Positions 42,721 to 53,400 of a stretch of DNA of 64,000 nucleotides are shown here, in pieces. Source of the DNA: Mantis religiosa. Taxonomy: Eukaryota; Arthropoda; Insecta; Mantodea; Mantidae. How positions within the stretch are numbered: position 1 is the stretch's first letter; each line of letters begins with the position of its first letter. The stretch is taken from the NCBI GenBank assembly GCA_030765055.1, contig JAUKNK010000152.1:62001-126000 (forward strand), written 5' to 3'. The position numbers were made by a program, and so were the translations under genes. A model generated the notes under the pieces. That model did no database searches, was not told the origin of the DNA, and worked only from the letters and a program-made list of their open reading frames with translations.

Positions 42721-42960
42721 AATTAATTTGATGATATGTTATTAAACTGTTAAAATGTGGATTTTTATCGAGAGTTGACATAATTTTCTCTAAATATTGG
42801 TAAGTACTAACCAGCAAAGCAAACAATCGTAGTGAACGTACTTGTATGTTTTGACAGGTGCGCTTGAAGTGATTTTTCTCTCGGAAACACTATTACACTT
42901 TAGAGCACTTGGAGAAGTAGAAGTTAAGTGCTCCAAATTAATTCTTGAAATGGCGATGAG
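42721..42960 (-). pseudogene. Decayed duplicate of the end of ZNF367 exon 1
   Basis: Sequence from AATTAATTTGATGATATG to about 42935 matches 44042-44260, meaning the end of exon 1, its donor and the first ~115 bases of intron 1. The copy still shows GCTTGAAGTGATTTTTCTCT (first finger) but has lost about nine bases covering the first zinc-binding cysteines. Its donor context is changed from CAGGTACG to CAAGTACG. It lies about 1.3 kb inside intron 1, in the same orientation. Confidence 0.85.
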
Positions 42961-43065
42961 GTCACTTAATTTTATGTAATAACAATGTAAGAAATAAAAT
43001 AAGATAAAACAAAAAGGCAGTAGTGCACTAGTGGTACTATAACTGGTTCATACATTTGCCATAAA

Positions 43066-43106
43066 TAACATGTTCAATGTCCCTGAGCTTTGCTCAGGGT
43101 GGGGAC
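43066..43106 (+). repeat. Short dispersed repeat, copy 1
   Basis: GTTCAATGTCCCTGAGCTTT followed by a GGGACCAAA-like segment recurs at 47267-47308. The family is unknown. Confidence 0.55.
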
Positions 43107-43109
43107 CAA

Positions 43110-44160
43110 AAGAACAGAAGTCATTTACTGAAAAAAAAAAGAACAAAAAAGTTAGGTATTCTGAGCTTTCTTCAAAATTCAATAGCAGTTGCCAGTACAC
43201 GGAAAGATAAAACTTCAGGGTAAGTCCCAAACAAATTCTTATAATAGAATTAATTGAACTATGAGCAAGTATCTTCTGCAATGTTTTTATTTAAAAAGAA
43301 AAACATGGATTATACTGTTAGAGGATAAGATCCACAAAGGGAAACGGTGACTGCACTGCGGAACACCTGCACAGAATTGGAGTCTTCCCCTCACTGAAGT
43401 GTGCTGTATGTAAAAGAGAAAACACCATCATGAACTGAGAGCATCTAAGAATCTGCTAAAGACTGCAATAGTGTGACGAGATTATCAGATGGAAAATTGT
43501 ATTGGGAAGTCTATGTATCAAGTGTCTGAGCATTGAATAAATACTAATAAATTATGTCATTTAAGCAATTGATGTGTGAAGACGGAATATTGTGAAACAT
43601 TATGTAATGATTTAAGAATTTGTCATAATTAATTTGAAAAAGGGAGGGAGAAGAGACAAAAAGTCTTGACAGAAAAGATGCATGAAATAGGTTCATTAAA
43701 CAGAATATATAACATATAGAATAGTTATTCCTACGAGAAATAATACTCATAAATTTTATCAGCGACTTCACTGTGGATAGGACGATATCTAACCAAGTCA
43801 ACTGTTTATCTGTCATTCAATGTACCTGTCATTCCGATTTAAAATTCCCATGCTACAAAATTGATATAGGCTGTGTAAATTATTTCTGCTGAACTTTCAA
43901 ATCATTTGTAACATTAAATAAAGCGGATATTCTGCACAATTAAAATACTTCTGTCAAAAATGTCAACAGTATAACGATGCAAAATAAACCATATTCATAG
44001 CTAAAATCTATGGATTTAAACATTTAGACTTAGACGTTATATTAATTTGATGACATGTTATTAAACTGTTAAAATGTGGATTTCTATTGAGAGTTGACAT
44101 AATTTTCTCTAAATATTGGTAAGTGCTCACCAGCAAAGCAAACAATCGTAGTGAACGTAC
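43110..44160. other. Start of ZNF367 intron 1, no features
   Basis: AT-rich sequence with no recognised frames. The last ~115 bases before the donor are the source of the duplicate at 42.72 kb. Confidence 0.5.
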
Positions 44161-44515
44161 CTGTATGTGTTCGCAGGTGAGCTTGAAGTGATTTTTCTCT
44201 GGGAAAAACTCTATTACAGTACCGACACTTTATAGCACTTGGAGAAGTAGAACCTTCAACCATTAAATTTGTAATTGCATCTGCCCTTGGTCTGCCCCTT
44301 TTACTTTCGTGCCTGGCGATGAACTCTGGTGATCCACAAGAGCTGTTGGGACTAAGCTCCAGTTTTTGGTTGCTATCGGGCCAATTCCAAGGATATACCT
44401 CAGCTTCACACGACGACGGTGTCCGATGTAAATGAGAAACAATTTCATCACTTGTTTTGAACCGTTTTGGAGTCTTCATCCCGTTTTTATCCATGTTAAT
44501 ATCAGACATGTCCAT
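44161..44515 (-). CDS. ZNF367: ZNF367 orthologue, coding exon 1
   Basis: The ATG is at 44515-44513 and the donor GTACGT starts at 44160. The exon encodes an N-terminal region with KRGRPR (residues 72-77, AT-hook-like) and RADAITNLMVEGSTSPSAIK. The first zinc finger follows, with C97, C100, H113 and H117 (CNRVFPREKSLQAHLRTHT). Human ZNF367 has RGRPRADAVRELINEG and CNRVFPREKSLQAHKRTHTG here, which makes the identification firm. The protein is a nuclear DNA-binding factor linked to cell-cycle expression in vertebrates. The ORF beyond 44161 is intron. No closer upstream ATG is in frame without a stop. Confidence 0.93.
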
Positions 44516-45165
44516 TCACCGTGGTTCCTTCTTGTGATCCTGGCCGCTGTTACCGCCAATATGTGTTTACGAAAACACGCGGGCTTTATTCACCACCATC
44601 ATTGGTTGAAATTTCATAGTGGGAGAATTAAGGAAGTTCCTTTAAAAAATGTACGTTTCTAAAAATGAATATACGGAAAGCTTTATAGACATTATGGTAA
44701 TCAGGGAAACCAGAAATATCTACTTATAACACAATGAATCTGTAAAATATCTTGTTCGACAAAGGCACCTGTTTATTTTAGTAGAACCCAAATTGTATCA
44801 AGTTTCCCGCCAAATAGACCTATTAGGTGGGAACCCAAGTGTTTTTTTATAATATGCGACTTTATTTAAATCCTGAAATTTAAAACAGTTAAAATACAAG
44901 ATTTAAAAAAGTAAAACAATATTCGATTATATTCATAAAACATTTGACACTAAATTATTAAAATGCCAAATTAGTGTAAATACCGTTGTTACTTTAGGCG
45001 CCATAAGGTTAGGGAAAGTTGTGTTTATAAACCTCGTGGGATGCTTGAAATCAGAAATCGTCGCGTGACGCCATATTGAATTTGAATGTGGAATTTAGGA
45101 ACAGGCTCGTAGTAGCCATATAATTTATCCGTTAACATCCTCTTTAATAGGAGGATTTTTGAAAC
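44516..45165. promoter_or_regulatory. Shared divergent promoter region
   Basis: These 650 bases separate the two start codons and contain both 5' UTRs. I see no TATA box at a sensible place. Candidate elements are the E2F site at 44803-44811, CCAAT-type motifs near 44548 (CGCCAATA) and 44603 (ATTGG), and CAATATGGCGTC (complement at 45067-45078), which fits the YY1 consensus. Confidence 0.65.
44803..44814 (+). promoter_or_regulatory. Consensus E2F site
   Basis: TTTCCCGCCAAA fits the E2F/DP consensus on all positions. It lies about 290 bases upstream of the ZNF367 start and 355 upstream of the Vig-like start. As I recall, vertebrate ZNF367 is expressed with G1/S genes, so the site makes sense. 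Confidence 0.65.
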
Positions 45166-45409
45166 ATGGAAAACTCATACGGAGTTGGGGTAACGAATAG
45201 GTATGCCTTGTTCTTACAAGAGGATGAAGACCCTTTGGAAGTGCTAAAAGTTCAGGAACAAGAAAAGGAGGCAAAGAAGAAGACTAAGTTGTCGGAGAAA
45301 GAAAATAAGTCGAAGAGTGAAACGAAAGGAAAATCTGCTCAAGTAGGACGGAAAGTAATTAAAGAAACCCAGAATGTTAAAACCCTGGAGAGTGGAAAAA
45401 ATAAAGAAG
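45166..45409 (+). CDS. SERBP1/HABP4/Vig-family protein, first coding exon
   Basis: ATG at 45166; the donor GTATGG begins at 45410 after AAAGAAG, phase 1. The 81 codons encode YGVGVTNRYALFLQEDEDPL, matching the conserved N-terminus of HABP4 and SERBP1 (VTNRF...DPFEVLK). A lysine/glutamate-rich stretch follows (EQEKEAKKKTKLSEKENKSK). The family binds mRNA and inactive 80S ribosomes in the cytoplasm; the Drosophila member is Vig. The C-terminal RGG and HABP4_PAI-RBP1 parts are not found in the remaining 18.5 kb, so intron 1 probably runs past the window edge. The ORF after 45409 is intron. Confidence 0.88.
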
Positions 45410-46185
45410 GTATGGAAAACCTAATTATAATTTCGTGGTTAGTTCCGAGCACTGCATTCCGAATAGCATATTAACAGTCTGCCTAAAAGATAAAAATGTA
45501 TAATTAGCATTTTTGGTACGTATTCTTAACTAAATTATGCATGTGGCTGTTAATAGCATGAAATAATGATACTAGTGTGCAACAAATGTAAATATGTTGA
45601 ATAAAATTGAGAGGTGAAAGTATGCACCATGTGTTACTGTTGGAAATGATGGTCCAGTAGTAAGTTCACCAAAACAAGTGAAAGTTCTTACGTTAGTGAG
45701 TGTATTAGCAAAACATGTGTAAAGGGTATCCCAAATAATTCCACATTGCCTTTTGCAGTTGAATTTTCAAGGTAGTTCAATCGTTCTCCAAAGGAAGTAG
45801 GTATTATTTGTAAACTCAGTTTTAATAAGTGGTACAGTCAAAACACTTAAAGAGCAATAGTTTAGGAATTAAAACGCATTTGTGTTGCCCCTTTTCACAT
45901 GTTAATAGTGTAAATATTGAAAGATGTTTTAGAAACCTTATTTGAGAACCATTATCTAGTATTTATAAATTATAAGATGGAAATCAAGTAGGACACAATT
46001 CGAGTAAGCTGTTAGTTATGTAGTTGAACAAGTAAAATTATATTATCTAAAACCAAACTAGTTTCATAATAGATATTTTTAAAGTTAAAAACTGTTCACT
46101 TTTTTTTTTTTTAAGTAGTGATGCATTGTTTCAAAGTGTTACAATATTGAAATGTTTAATAATGATAATAGGAAACATGCACAAT
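45410..46185. other. Start of Vig-like intron 1, no features
   Basis: AT-rich, with no recognised frames or repeats except a short T-run near 46100. Confidence 0.5.
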
Positions 46186-46189
46186 GTGC

Positions 46190-46800
46190 ATTGTTGAATT
46201 AGCTTTAAGGAACTCGCTGATTGCAATCTTCCTTGCCTCACATTCCACTATATATCTACTGCACTCCTTTCCACACAAAGAGCACATACACGATTCTCCT
46301 CGATTGTGAAACTGTTTAACGATTCACATTTTAAAGTGGAACCCGTACACAGCCAGGCCAGTCACCATATATTGTTTCTCATAGTTGGTACGAGTTCAAT
46401 CTTGCATCATGGTGTCTGTCGTATAGAATTCTTGCCACATGTCTTTCCTCTTTTCCTCCCTTTCCCTGACGACTTTGCACCAGCTGTCTGTAGACGGTAG
46501 CTGCAGCTTGATTCTTAAGTTCTCCGCAAAATATGTCTCTTGCTAGAACGTACACTAGTCTAGAGTGCGTGAACTTTCCTTCAAATGTCTCCCTTGAGGC
46601 TTTCTATTTCTCTCATCAGATCTGTTGTGAGGTGATCCCATACAAATTCGATTCTGTATGCTATTGTGAGCACTATATTTGCCTCACAGTCTCATTGCTG
46701 TAGCAAATGACATCAGGTTTAAATCTCTAATACTGGAGATTCCTTTAATCGCCGCAACTATTCTCTCCTTGATGTGTATCTCAAACGATTTCCCCATCAC
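46190..46800 (-). mobile_element. LINE relic E, C-terminal end
   Basis: The minus frames near 46380-46200 read TGLAVYGFHFKM and, after a stop, FHNRGESCMCSLCGKECSRYIVECEARK. The CxxC...C arrangement resembles the zinc-knuckle-like end of several LINE ORF2 proteins. The upstream part (ERIVAAIKGISSIRDLNLM, YKSD-like) is too decayed to class. Confidence 0.5.
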
Positions 46801-46829
46801 TTGCAGCAACATACCAGATATTTAAAGGA

Positions 46830-47060
46830 GATACTTATATTGAGTTGTTTAGCTTACAGCTTTTTTCAGTTGTATTTCTAATTTAAGGACATCCTTTTTC
46901 TTGAAATTCATTATTGTATCTTCAGCACAAAGATTTTAATATTATTAGCTATATAATTGGCAATATGATTCATATGCAATATAAACATAAATGGTCTCAA
47001 CATAGAGCCTAAAGAAAACTCCAGATTTTTTAAAGTACTTTGAGATGTAAAAATTCTCTG
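46830..47060 (-). mobile_element. LINE relic F, RT motif C region
   Basis: The minus frames read GSMLRPFMFILHMNHIANYI (for GPLLFxLYxNDI) and, in another frame, LCAEDTIMNFKKKDVLKLEI. This is the piece of a CR1-like RT just around its catalytic box. Confidence 0.55.
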
Positions 47061-47266
47061 AATTTAATGTACTGCAATAAACTGAGTCCTATGACCTTAT
47101 AAGGTCATCCATGATTATGTAATTAATATCTTTTTATTGACACAAATAAGGTTAAAGGTGCAGAAATAAGCCTTGTGTTGGGCATAGCATACTGTCCATC
47201 TGCATCAACTGAATTTTACAGTTTGATCTCTGTGATGATATGGACCATTTAAGGTTAAAGATAGAA

Positions 47267-47308
47267 GTTCAATGTCCCTGAGCTTTATTCATGGGAGGAC
47301 CAAACAAG
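47267..47308 (+). repeat. Short dispersed repeat, copy 2
   Basis: GTTCAATGTCCCTGAGCTTT matches 43068-43090; the following GGGAGGACCAAACA diverges. Confidence 0.55.
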
Positions 47309-47309
47309 C

Positions 47310-48050
47310 AAACAGAACTGTTAAATTCATAATCTGTGACTTAAGTGCTGAGGTAGGCGAAAGTCAAACAGGATCAGTGATTATGAAAATGTTTGCATGT
47401 TGGGAGGAGAAGGTTGAGTGAGAAATAGAAACAAGAGAATGTATACATTAGTAGAATTTTGTAAAGATAATTTGATGATGTGTAGGGGAGAAGACTAAGT
47501 GTTATGAACAGTTTGTGTAGTTGATCATATGATGTAAAGGAGTGGATGGAAAACTCGCTTCAAGATTATGAGGTAATAAATAACACTTACCATTGTTAGT
47601 GAAAATGAGTTTGAGGAGAAAGCAGCTGTGAGGAGGTAGTAGAAAAGTTGAAATATGTAAACAGATTGAGATGGAAAGAGGAATTAAGTAGAATATGGTT
47701 GGTGTGTAATGTTAAGCATTTGGCAATGAAGCCATTTGCTCTCTTATACTTCAGTATTTTGATGTTACGTTGGTATGTTGACTGAAGGTTGGACAGTAAA
47801 GTAGGACCTATCCTGAATAAATGTTTAAGTGAGACAATCATGGCCTGCTACAGAGGATTTTCTTGGTAATGTATTGATTCTAGTCGTGCTGTTACATGGA
47901 TTTTCACATAGTTTTTCTTTTGTTAGTAAAATATTTAGGTAAAGATCAATTGGAGTGTACAGTAAGACATCTCTTTAATTGGCTCAGATTTTGTTAAACA
48001 GAAACCAGAGAAACAGGAAATGGTTATGATTCAGAACTGGGTATGAAAGT
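47310..48050. other. Intron sequence, no features
   Basis: No recognisable frames. AT-rich with scattered GAGAAG-type purine runs. Confidence 0.45.
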
Positions 48051-48054
48051 CTCC

Positions 48055-48690
48055 CACAAATCTCTATATTTATACCAATATTTTAATATTTAAAGTTGAC
48101 TTGCCATATAATCTTAGCAAGGAGTCAAAAGCTGTACTCATTGCAGAAGTTATGTATACTTATATTAATACTGTCAAAGTATCTGAAGAGCTCAACAATT
48201 GATTTGAAGCAAATAAGTTAATATTAAAAACTATGATAAAACAAAACATAAGCAGGTAATGGAATTAGGTCAGATACAGTAATGATACTATAACTAAAGT
48301 GTCCAATACATAATTTGTGAGGCTTCAAATAGATGAACTTAATTGGAGAAAACAAATGAGTCATGCTACGAAAGTTTAGCTCTGCTTGCTGCTTTTCATT
48401 AAGAAGTTTAAAATATCTGCTTAACCAAAATATCTTAGGTGCAGATATTTTACCTATTTTCATTCCTTATTACAGTATGAGTTATCTTCTAGGGTGATTC
48501 AGTACTTGGCAAGTAAGTTTATAAAAACCTACAGAAGAGGGCCATATCACTCCTGTAGCCCTTTATTTAAAAACAAAAAATTCTTACTTTTGTTGGTGAC
48601 CAAGTATATTCTTTGTTAAGCTATCAAAATAACAAACCTTGCTTTGCATGGCAATAGGAGGAATACAGGTGATCTCTAAAGATCAGCAAA
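48055..48690 (+). mobile_element. LINE relic G (CR1-like RT C-terminal half)
   Basis: The frame reads FLRLQIDELNWRKQMSHATK (for FLGLxIDxxLNWxxHI), LRCRYFTYFHSLLQYELSSR (for YFAYFHSLLxYGI) and SCSPLFKNKKFLLLLVTKYI. Stops and a deletion are present. Confidence 0.7.
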
Positions 48691-49029
48691 TAGTTTAAAA
48701 CTATGTGTGTTAAGTGGAATTTGGTAATAGTGACGCCCAAATTAATTGAAAAACTATTTGTTGGTTTTTAACATTCCGTGCCTCCATTTTCAACCTTGAA
48801 GGTCTCACTATCGTCTCTTGTTGTCTGCTGTCTTCTCTCACCTGGACTTCATAGTTTAGACCATTGTTAGATTAGTTCATCGGTACACATTGAATTTTTC
48901 AATCTGACTATCTTTACAATTAGATAAGTGTTTATAACAATAAATCATGAAATTATATGGCAAATTTGGTCAGAAAGATTAATATTAAAAATTATAAGTA
49001 TCAAATATCAAATTAAAATGCTAAAAAAT

Positions 49030-49345
49030 TATAGGTTGACACTGTAACTCAGTTGGTAAAGCACCTGCATGCTGTGCGAGGTGTCCCGGGTTTGATTCTG
49101 GCGGTGGAGATTTTTCTGCAACCAACATGATTCCCCATCTTCCCAAGAGTCTGGAAGTATGAATGAAAGTGCAGATGTGTGCATGATCTAATGATTAAAA
49201 AATCCAAATTACCAGTAACCCAACATCTATGAGAGAACACCATTGCCAATAGGCAATATGTTCCAAAGGAGAAAGGCTGGTAGTAGGACCATTGCAGGTA
49301 AAAAAAGGGGTGTAAATGGAACAAACAAAAAAGGTAATAAGACAA
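49030..49345 (+). mobile_element. SINE B copy (tRNA-derived)
   Basis: The head contains GTAACTCAGTTGGTAAAGCACC (A-box region) and CCCGGGTTTGATTCTGGC (B-box region). The body matches 19.4-19.64 kb (GTGCATGATCTAATGATTAA, TATGTTCCAAAGGAGAAAGG) and ends at GTAAATGGAACAAACAAAAA. Confidence 0.8.
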
Positions 49346-50000
49346 CTTGTATTGATGGAATTCCAGGAGAATTCTGGAAAATGTTTCAAAGTTTAGTGTT
49401 GGGTGGAGTACATTAACTTTATTTATTAAGGTTGTAAACAAGGCCAGTGTCCGAAAATTGGCAAATAAGCATAGTTGTTTCAGTACCTCTATATAAGGAA
49501 AGAGTGGAGCTTAATAACCTGGAAAATTATGGCTTTAGGTTATGTACTAGCTTCTAGGCTATAGGAATGTTTGTGAAAAGAAAGAAAGCGATCATTATTA
49601 GAGTAAGAGCTGTTGATTATGTAATTCAAACTGTACTAATCTACTATTTAAGAAGGAAAAGAGAGGGCAAGTAAAATTTTTCCTTTGTTGATTTTGAGAA
49701 GAATTTGGTACAATTAGAATAGAAGCACTTGTGTATGAAATAGAACTTAACGAATGTAATCAGAGTTTATTGTCGAACTTGACACGTTAAGTTTGGTATT
49801 AAGTATACAGGAAATGGGGATTACTGAGAAGATAGAACAGAGGGTAGATTTGACACAAGGTTATAAACTGAGCCCAGTCTTGTTTAACTTGTTAATTGAT
49901 GAAATTATTGGGAGGGGGTAATTAAAATGTAATTTCCAACTGCCCATTATTAAGAAAGAATGAAGTACTATTGCCATTGTTGAAGAACAATTGTAAGACT
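49340..50000 (+). mobile_element. LINE relic H (RT core)
   Basis: The frames read CIDGIPGEFWKMFQSL (GxDGIP motif), SIVVSVPLYKERVELNNLEN then YGFRLCTSF (for NYRPISL), FSFVDFEKNLVQLE (motif A) and KIEQRVDLTQGYKLSPVLFN then LLIDEII (motif B, QGxxLSPxLF). The LSP spelling of motif B suggests a clade other than CR1. Confidence 0.65.
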
Positions 50001-50875
50001 AAACACATGGGTCCATTTACTATTTATAGGAGTTTGCACTGTTGATGTTAGATGTGTTTCAGGCATTTAGTACTTAAAATTAGTGTTTTGAGTTGGTTAT
50101 GTATGGTAATGCAACAAACATAACAAATGGTAACAGTGGATAAAAATGTTTGGTTGTTACTTTGGCAAAGCACAACCTGGCACTAAATTCCAGAACTCAA
50201 GATAAAAGTGTGCAATGACCTTATGGTAGATTCTAGTATGTTTTGTGTAGATTTGGTAGTATTGTTGATGGTATTAGTTGGCTGTGTTTGGATCTATAGA
50301 AACAAAACTTGGTTGTTGTAAACTTGTTTCGTCGGTAACCTAATTTAATTGACTTTTTTGGGCTGGTTCGAGTATTTCTGTTTTTAGTTGTCATAGTCCA
50401 GCAAATAGCAAAGAAATACCTAAGAGCATTATAAAAGCTGCTCAGGGCTGACAGTATGTGTTACGATGACATTGAACATGTGATTAGATACTATATTGGT
50501 AATTAATACACTGGAACATTGACATTTGAGAGAGCTAGTAAGCATATAGTAGATGAAAACAAATGCAGTGCAGTTGTAAGGGCTTAAGGTTAGATTTACT
50601 GTGACATCCCATGAAAGAAATGGCTGCATATCATTTTTATTTTAATTGACAAAGTATTAGTAGTGTCCATTATTAAATTGGTGCTTCATTGTCCTTACTC
50701 ATAGGAAAACTATTTGTAGTAGGTTTTTTGGCACTTTGTCACGTATATTTTTATATTATTGAGGGATTGGTCTCAGAAGCGGTAGTGTCCATTTTCAACC
50801 TCTACTCAACTATTGTCTTATCTGCTCTCTTGGACTAAATTACTAACCGAGGACACTATAAAGTTGCTAAACCTA
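50001..50875. other. Intron sequence, mostly unrecognised
   Basis: It may include further decayed RT of LINE relic H near 50.0-50.4 kb, but no motif is clear. Confidence 0.35.
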
Positions 50876-50879
50876 CAAG

Positions 50880-51788
50880 GAAAAATCCATAGTTTTCACC
50901 ATTGAAGTAGAAGGATGGAGGCTACCTTTTCTAGATTTGAAAATCATAAGGACACATACAGGATTACAATTTGGAATATACAGAAAAGCAACACATGTTG
51001 ACAATTACATTAAATGCAACCCATTCAACCCAGTACAATATCCGTATGCAGTATTCCATAGTTTGGTTCACAGATTAATCAACATTACGCTAACAAAAAC
51101 AGAATATGAACAGGAGTACACTCACATACACCAAGTTGCCAAATTGAACTACAACACAAATTTCATCAAGAAATTGATCTACAGGCACAAAAGAAAGAAA
51201 AACTTCAAGGAAATTACTGTATTAAAAAAACTAGAAAACCCAAACATCAGCAGCGGAAAATTTACTTTTCATCCAAAATACTTCAAGAAATTTGAAAGGA
51301 TATTTAAGAACTTCAACATAAAGTTAGCCCCTCAGAACAAACACAACATTCGCAACGTACTAAACCATCCTCTGAAAAATAGCACACCAAAAACTCAATT
51401 ATCAGGCATTTACCAAATGAGCTACCAGGATTGAGACAAGATACAGATTGCAAAGACTAAAAGGAATCTAAGAACAAGAATGAAAGAACACTTCAAAAAT
51501 ATTAAATTCAAACACATGGACAAGTTGGCCGTAGCACATCACTTTTGGTCCGAGAATCGCAACATAAAGCAAGAAATAGAACTGATCAAACAGGCAAAGA
51601 AGCCTCTAGAACTGCAGATTTTGGAAAACATATTTATTACTAAGAAACAGAATCTCTCGATGAATTTTGAAATTCCTGCCATGGATGATGTCGTTAAACT
51701 TACCAGATTATCAGATGGCAGCATAACACCATGCCAGACATCAGTTAACCACAGAACTGAGAACAGGGAACAAGTTCCCAGAAACTAG
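50880..51788 (+). pseudogene. PLE-4 relic: RT thumb and GIY-YIG
   Basis: The frame 50937-51434 reads LQFGIYRKATHVDNYIKCNP, the HSLVHRLINITLTKTEYEQE helix, SGKFTFHPKYFKKFERIFKN and LSGIYQM (GIY box). A TGA follows at 51433, and the YIG box has become QIA. In the next frame KTKRNLRTRMKEHFKNI and FEIPAMDD continue to 51788. The layout parallels PLE-1 exactly, but the sequence is clearly diverged. Confidence 0.82.
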
Positions 51789-52515
51789 TCTTTATTAAAA
51801 AAGTTGTAAGTGGAGAAGTGGTGTACAAGGTTGACTCAATTGCCTAATTTTAGTAACAATGGCACTCCACTTTCTGAAATACTTTTTATTCTATATAATA
51901 TAAAATGTATTGTGAATAATAAGATTGACAGTCCCAGTCACTTTCTTCGAATCAAATGTGAGTTTGGATGACCAAATAACAATAGGGATGCAAGCACACA
52001 CTACCATTTAATGTTGAGCACTTGGTTATCGACACAAAAATCTGGATACTCATATTTCTCAGTATGTGTGGCATGCAGACCTTAAGATCTGTTCAGCAAA
52101 CCTTTTCCAAGAAGTTATGGAAAATAATATACAGGTGTAATGTTGCTGCAGAAGTAGAAGCAATGCAACATTGCTTGTATGACATTGGTATAGGTTACAT
52201 ATGTGTGAAGATAGTGATTTATAACCTTATGCAATTCTGCAGTAGGTAGATTGAAATATGGGCACTGATCACACTGGGAAAACAGTGATTTTGGTGCCTT
52301 ACAATTCTGACCAATTTCTGACTATATTTCAGTCACTGATTCCAAAAATTCTCTGTTTTATCCTATCAGTTCTAGTTTTTGAGATACAGCTTATTCACAT
52401 TATACACCATTAGTTGCACATAAATACAGAAGACAGTTGGGTGAATCAAGTACTTTCCTTTTGATTAAGCAAGTTTCTGTCAACTACAATAAAGATATAT
52501 ATATATAGGTACACG
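51789..52515. other. Intron sequence, no features
   Basis: AT-rich, with a short AT microsatellite near 52495-52506. No recognised frames. Confidence 0.45.
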
Positions 52516-52519
52516 TCAC

Positions 52520-52745
52520 ATTAGGTTTACTTTCTTCCATCAGGTCGCTGCATCCTTGTGTATATGATTTCTTCTAATGCAATGATGGACATTTGCGCTG
52601 GATGCTGCAACAGTAGTCTGCCATCATATGTATATCCTACTGTCCATGCACCATTCTTCCGTTATTTCTTGGTGAAAATGCTCGCGCTGTTTCTCACATC
52701 TCCAAGATAATTTGGAAATTGGTTCAAATGATTGTTAAGAGGAGA
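52520..52745 (-). pseudogene. Unnamed arthropod repeat protein, C-terminal relic
   Basis: In minus frames one reads FPNYLGDV, EKQREHFHQEIT and MMADYCCSIQRKCPSLH with YTQGCSDLMEE. The spacing and words resemble the GERFHQ...MLADYCW pattern of large uncharacterised proteins repeated in many arthropod genomes, as I remember them. The relic at 54.79-55.22 kb looks like the middle of the same family. Confidence 0.5.
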
Positions 52746-53059
52746 AATATAGGAGATTATTTAGGGAAAATTAGAGAGATGGCTATGAACATTTAAGAGA
52801 AAAATGTAGAGTAGGATAGGTGAAATGGCAAAAGTGTAAAAAGTAGTAGAGGACCTAGGATTAGGTGTATGGGGACCAAATTATTCAATGGCGGCAACAT
52901 GGTAGGATTTTCAGAATTTAGGAATATATTGCATTTTCCAGTATGGATTTTGTAATTGTTATCTTTTGTATTTCCATTTGATGATGTAAAAGGAAAGATG
53001 AGAAATAAATTACTCCTATAGTTAGGAGTCTTAGTTTTCAAGGAAATTGTTTACTATAA

Positions 53060-53400
53060 TTGCCGCATCGTAAGTTGGTGATTGACGTTTTGCCTCCACG
53101 TGCTATTCAGCTGCGAAAACAAGGAGAGGGAATAAACACGTCACTGACACGTACTTGCGGTCGCCTAGCAACCAACAATCCACCAATCAAAAGTAAACTG
53201 TTGCCATAGCAACCCGGCACGCTTATCCTACGTTGCCAGCTCTATCGCACTACACCACGTGCTTTATGCATGACGCTAGTCTATCGGCATGTTGAGGTTT
53301 GCAATAAGCAGACACTGCTACTATTGCTGCTTCGCGTATGAATCAGTGGTATTACAATACCGTCGTCGTTCGTTGCCCTTTAGTATGAGACGGTATGCGT
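53060..53400. promoter_or_regulatory. GC-richer island with an RFX X-box
   Basis: CpG and GC content rise here against an AT-rich background. GTTGCCATAGCAAC at 53200-53213 is a near-perfect palindromic X-box, the target of RFX factors. CCAATCA (53182) and CACGTG (about 53257) are close by. It could be a promoter of an unseen transcript, an enhancer in the Vig-like intron, or a transposon promoter (the DDE relic begins about 350 bases later). Confidence 0.4.

Noticed and set aside
46580..46640. CTGATGAGAG on the minus strand as a hammerhead
   Set aside because: It lies in a LINE coding relic and has no stem II or GAAA partner.
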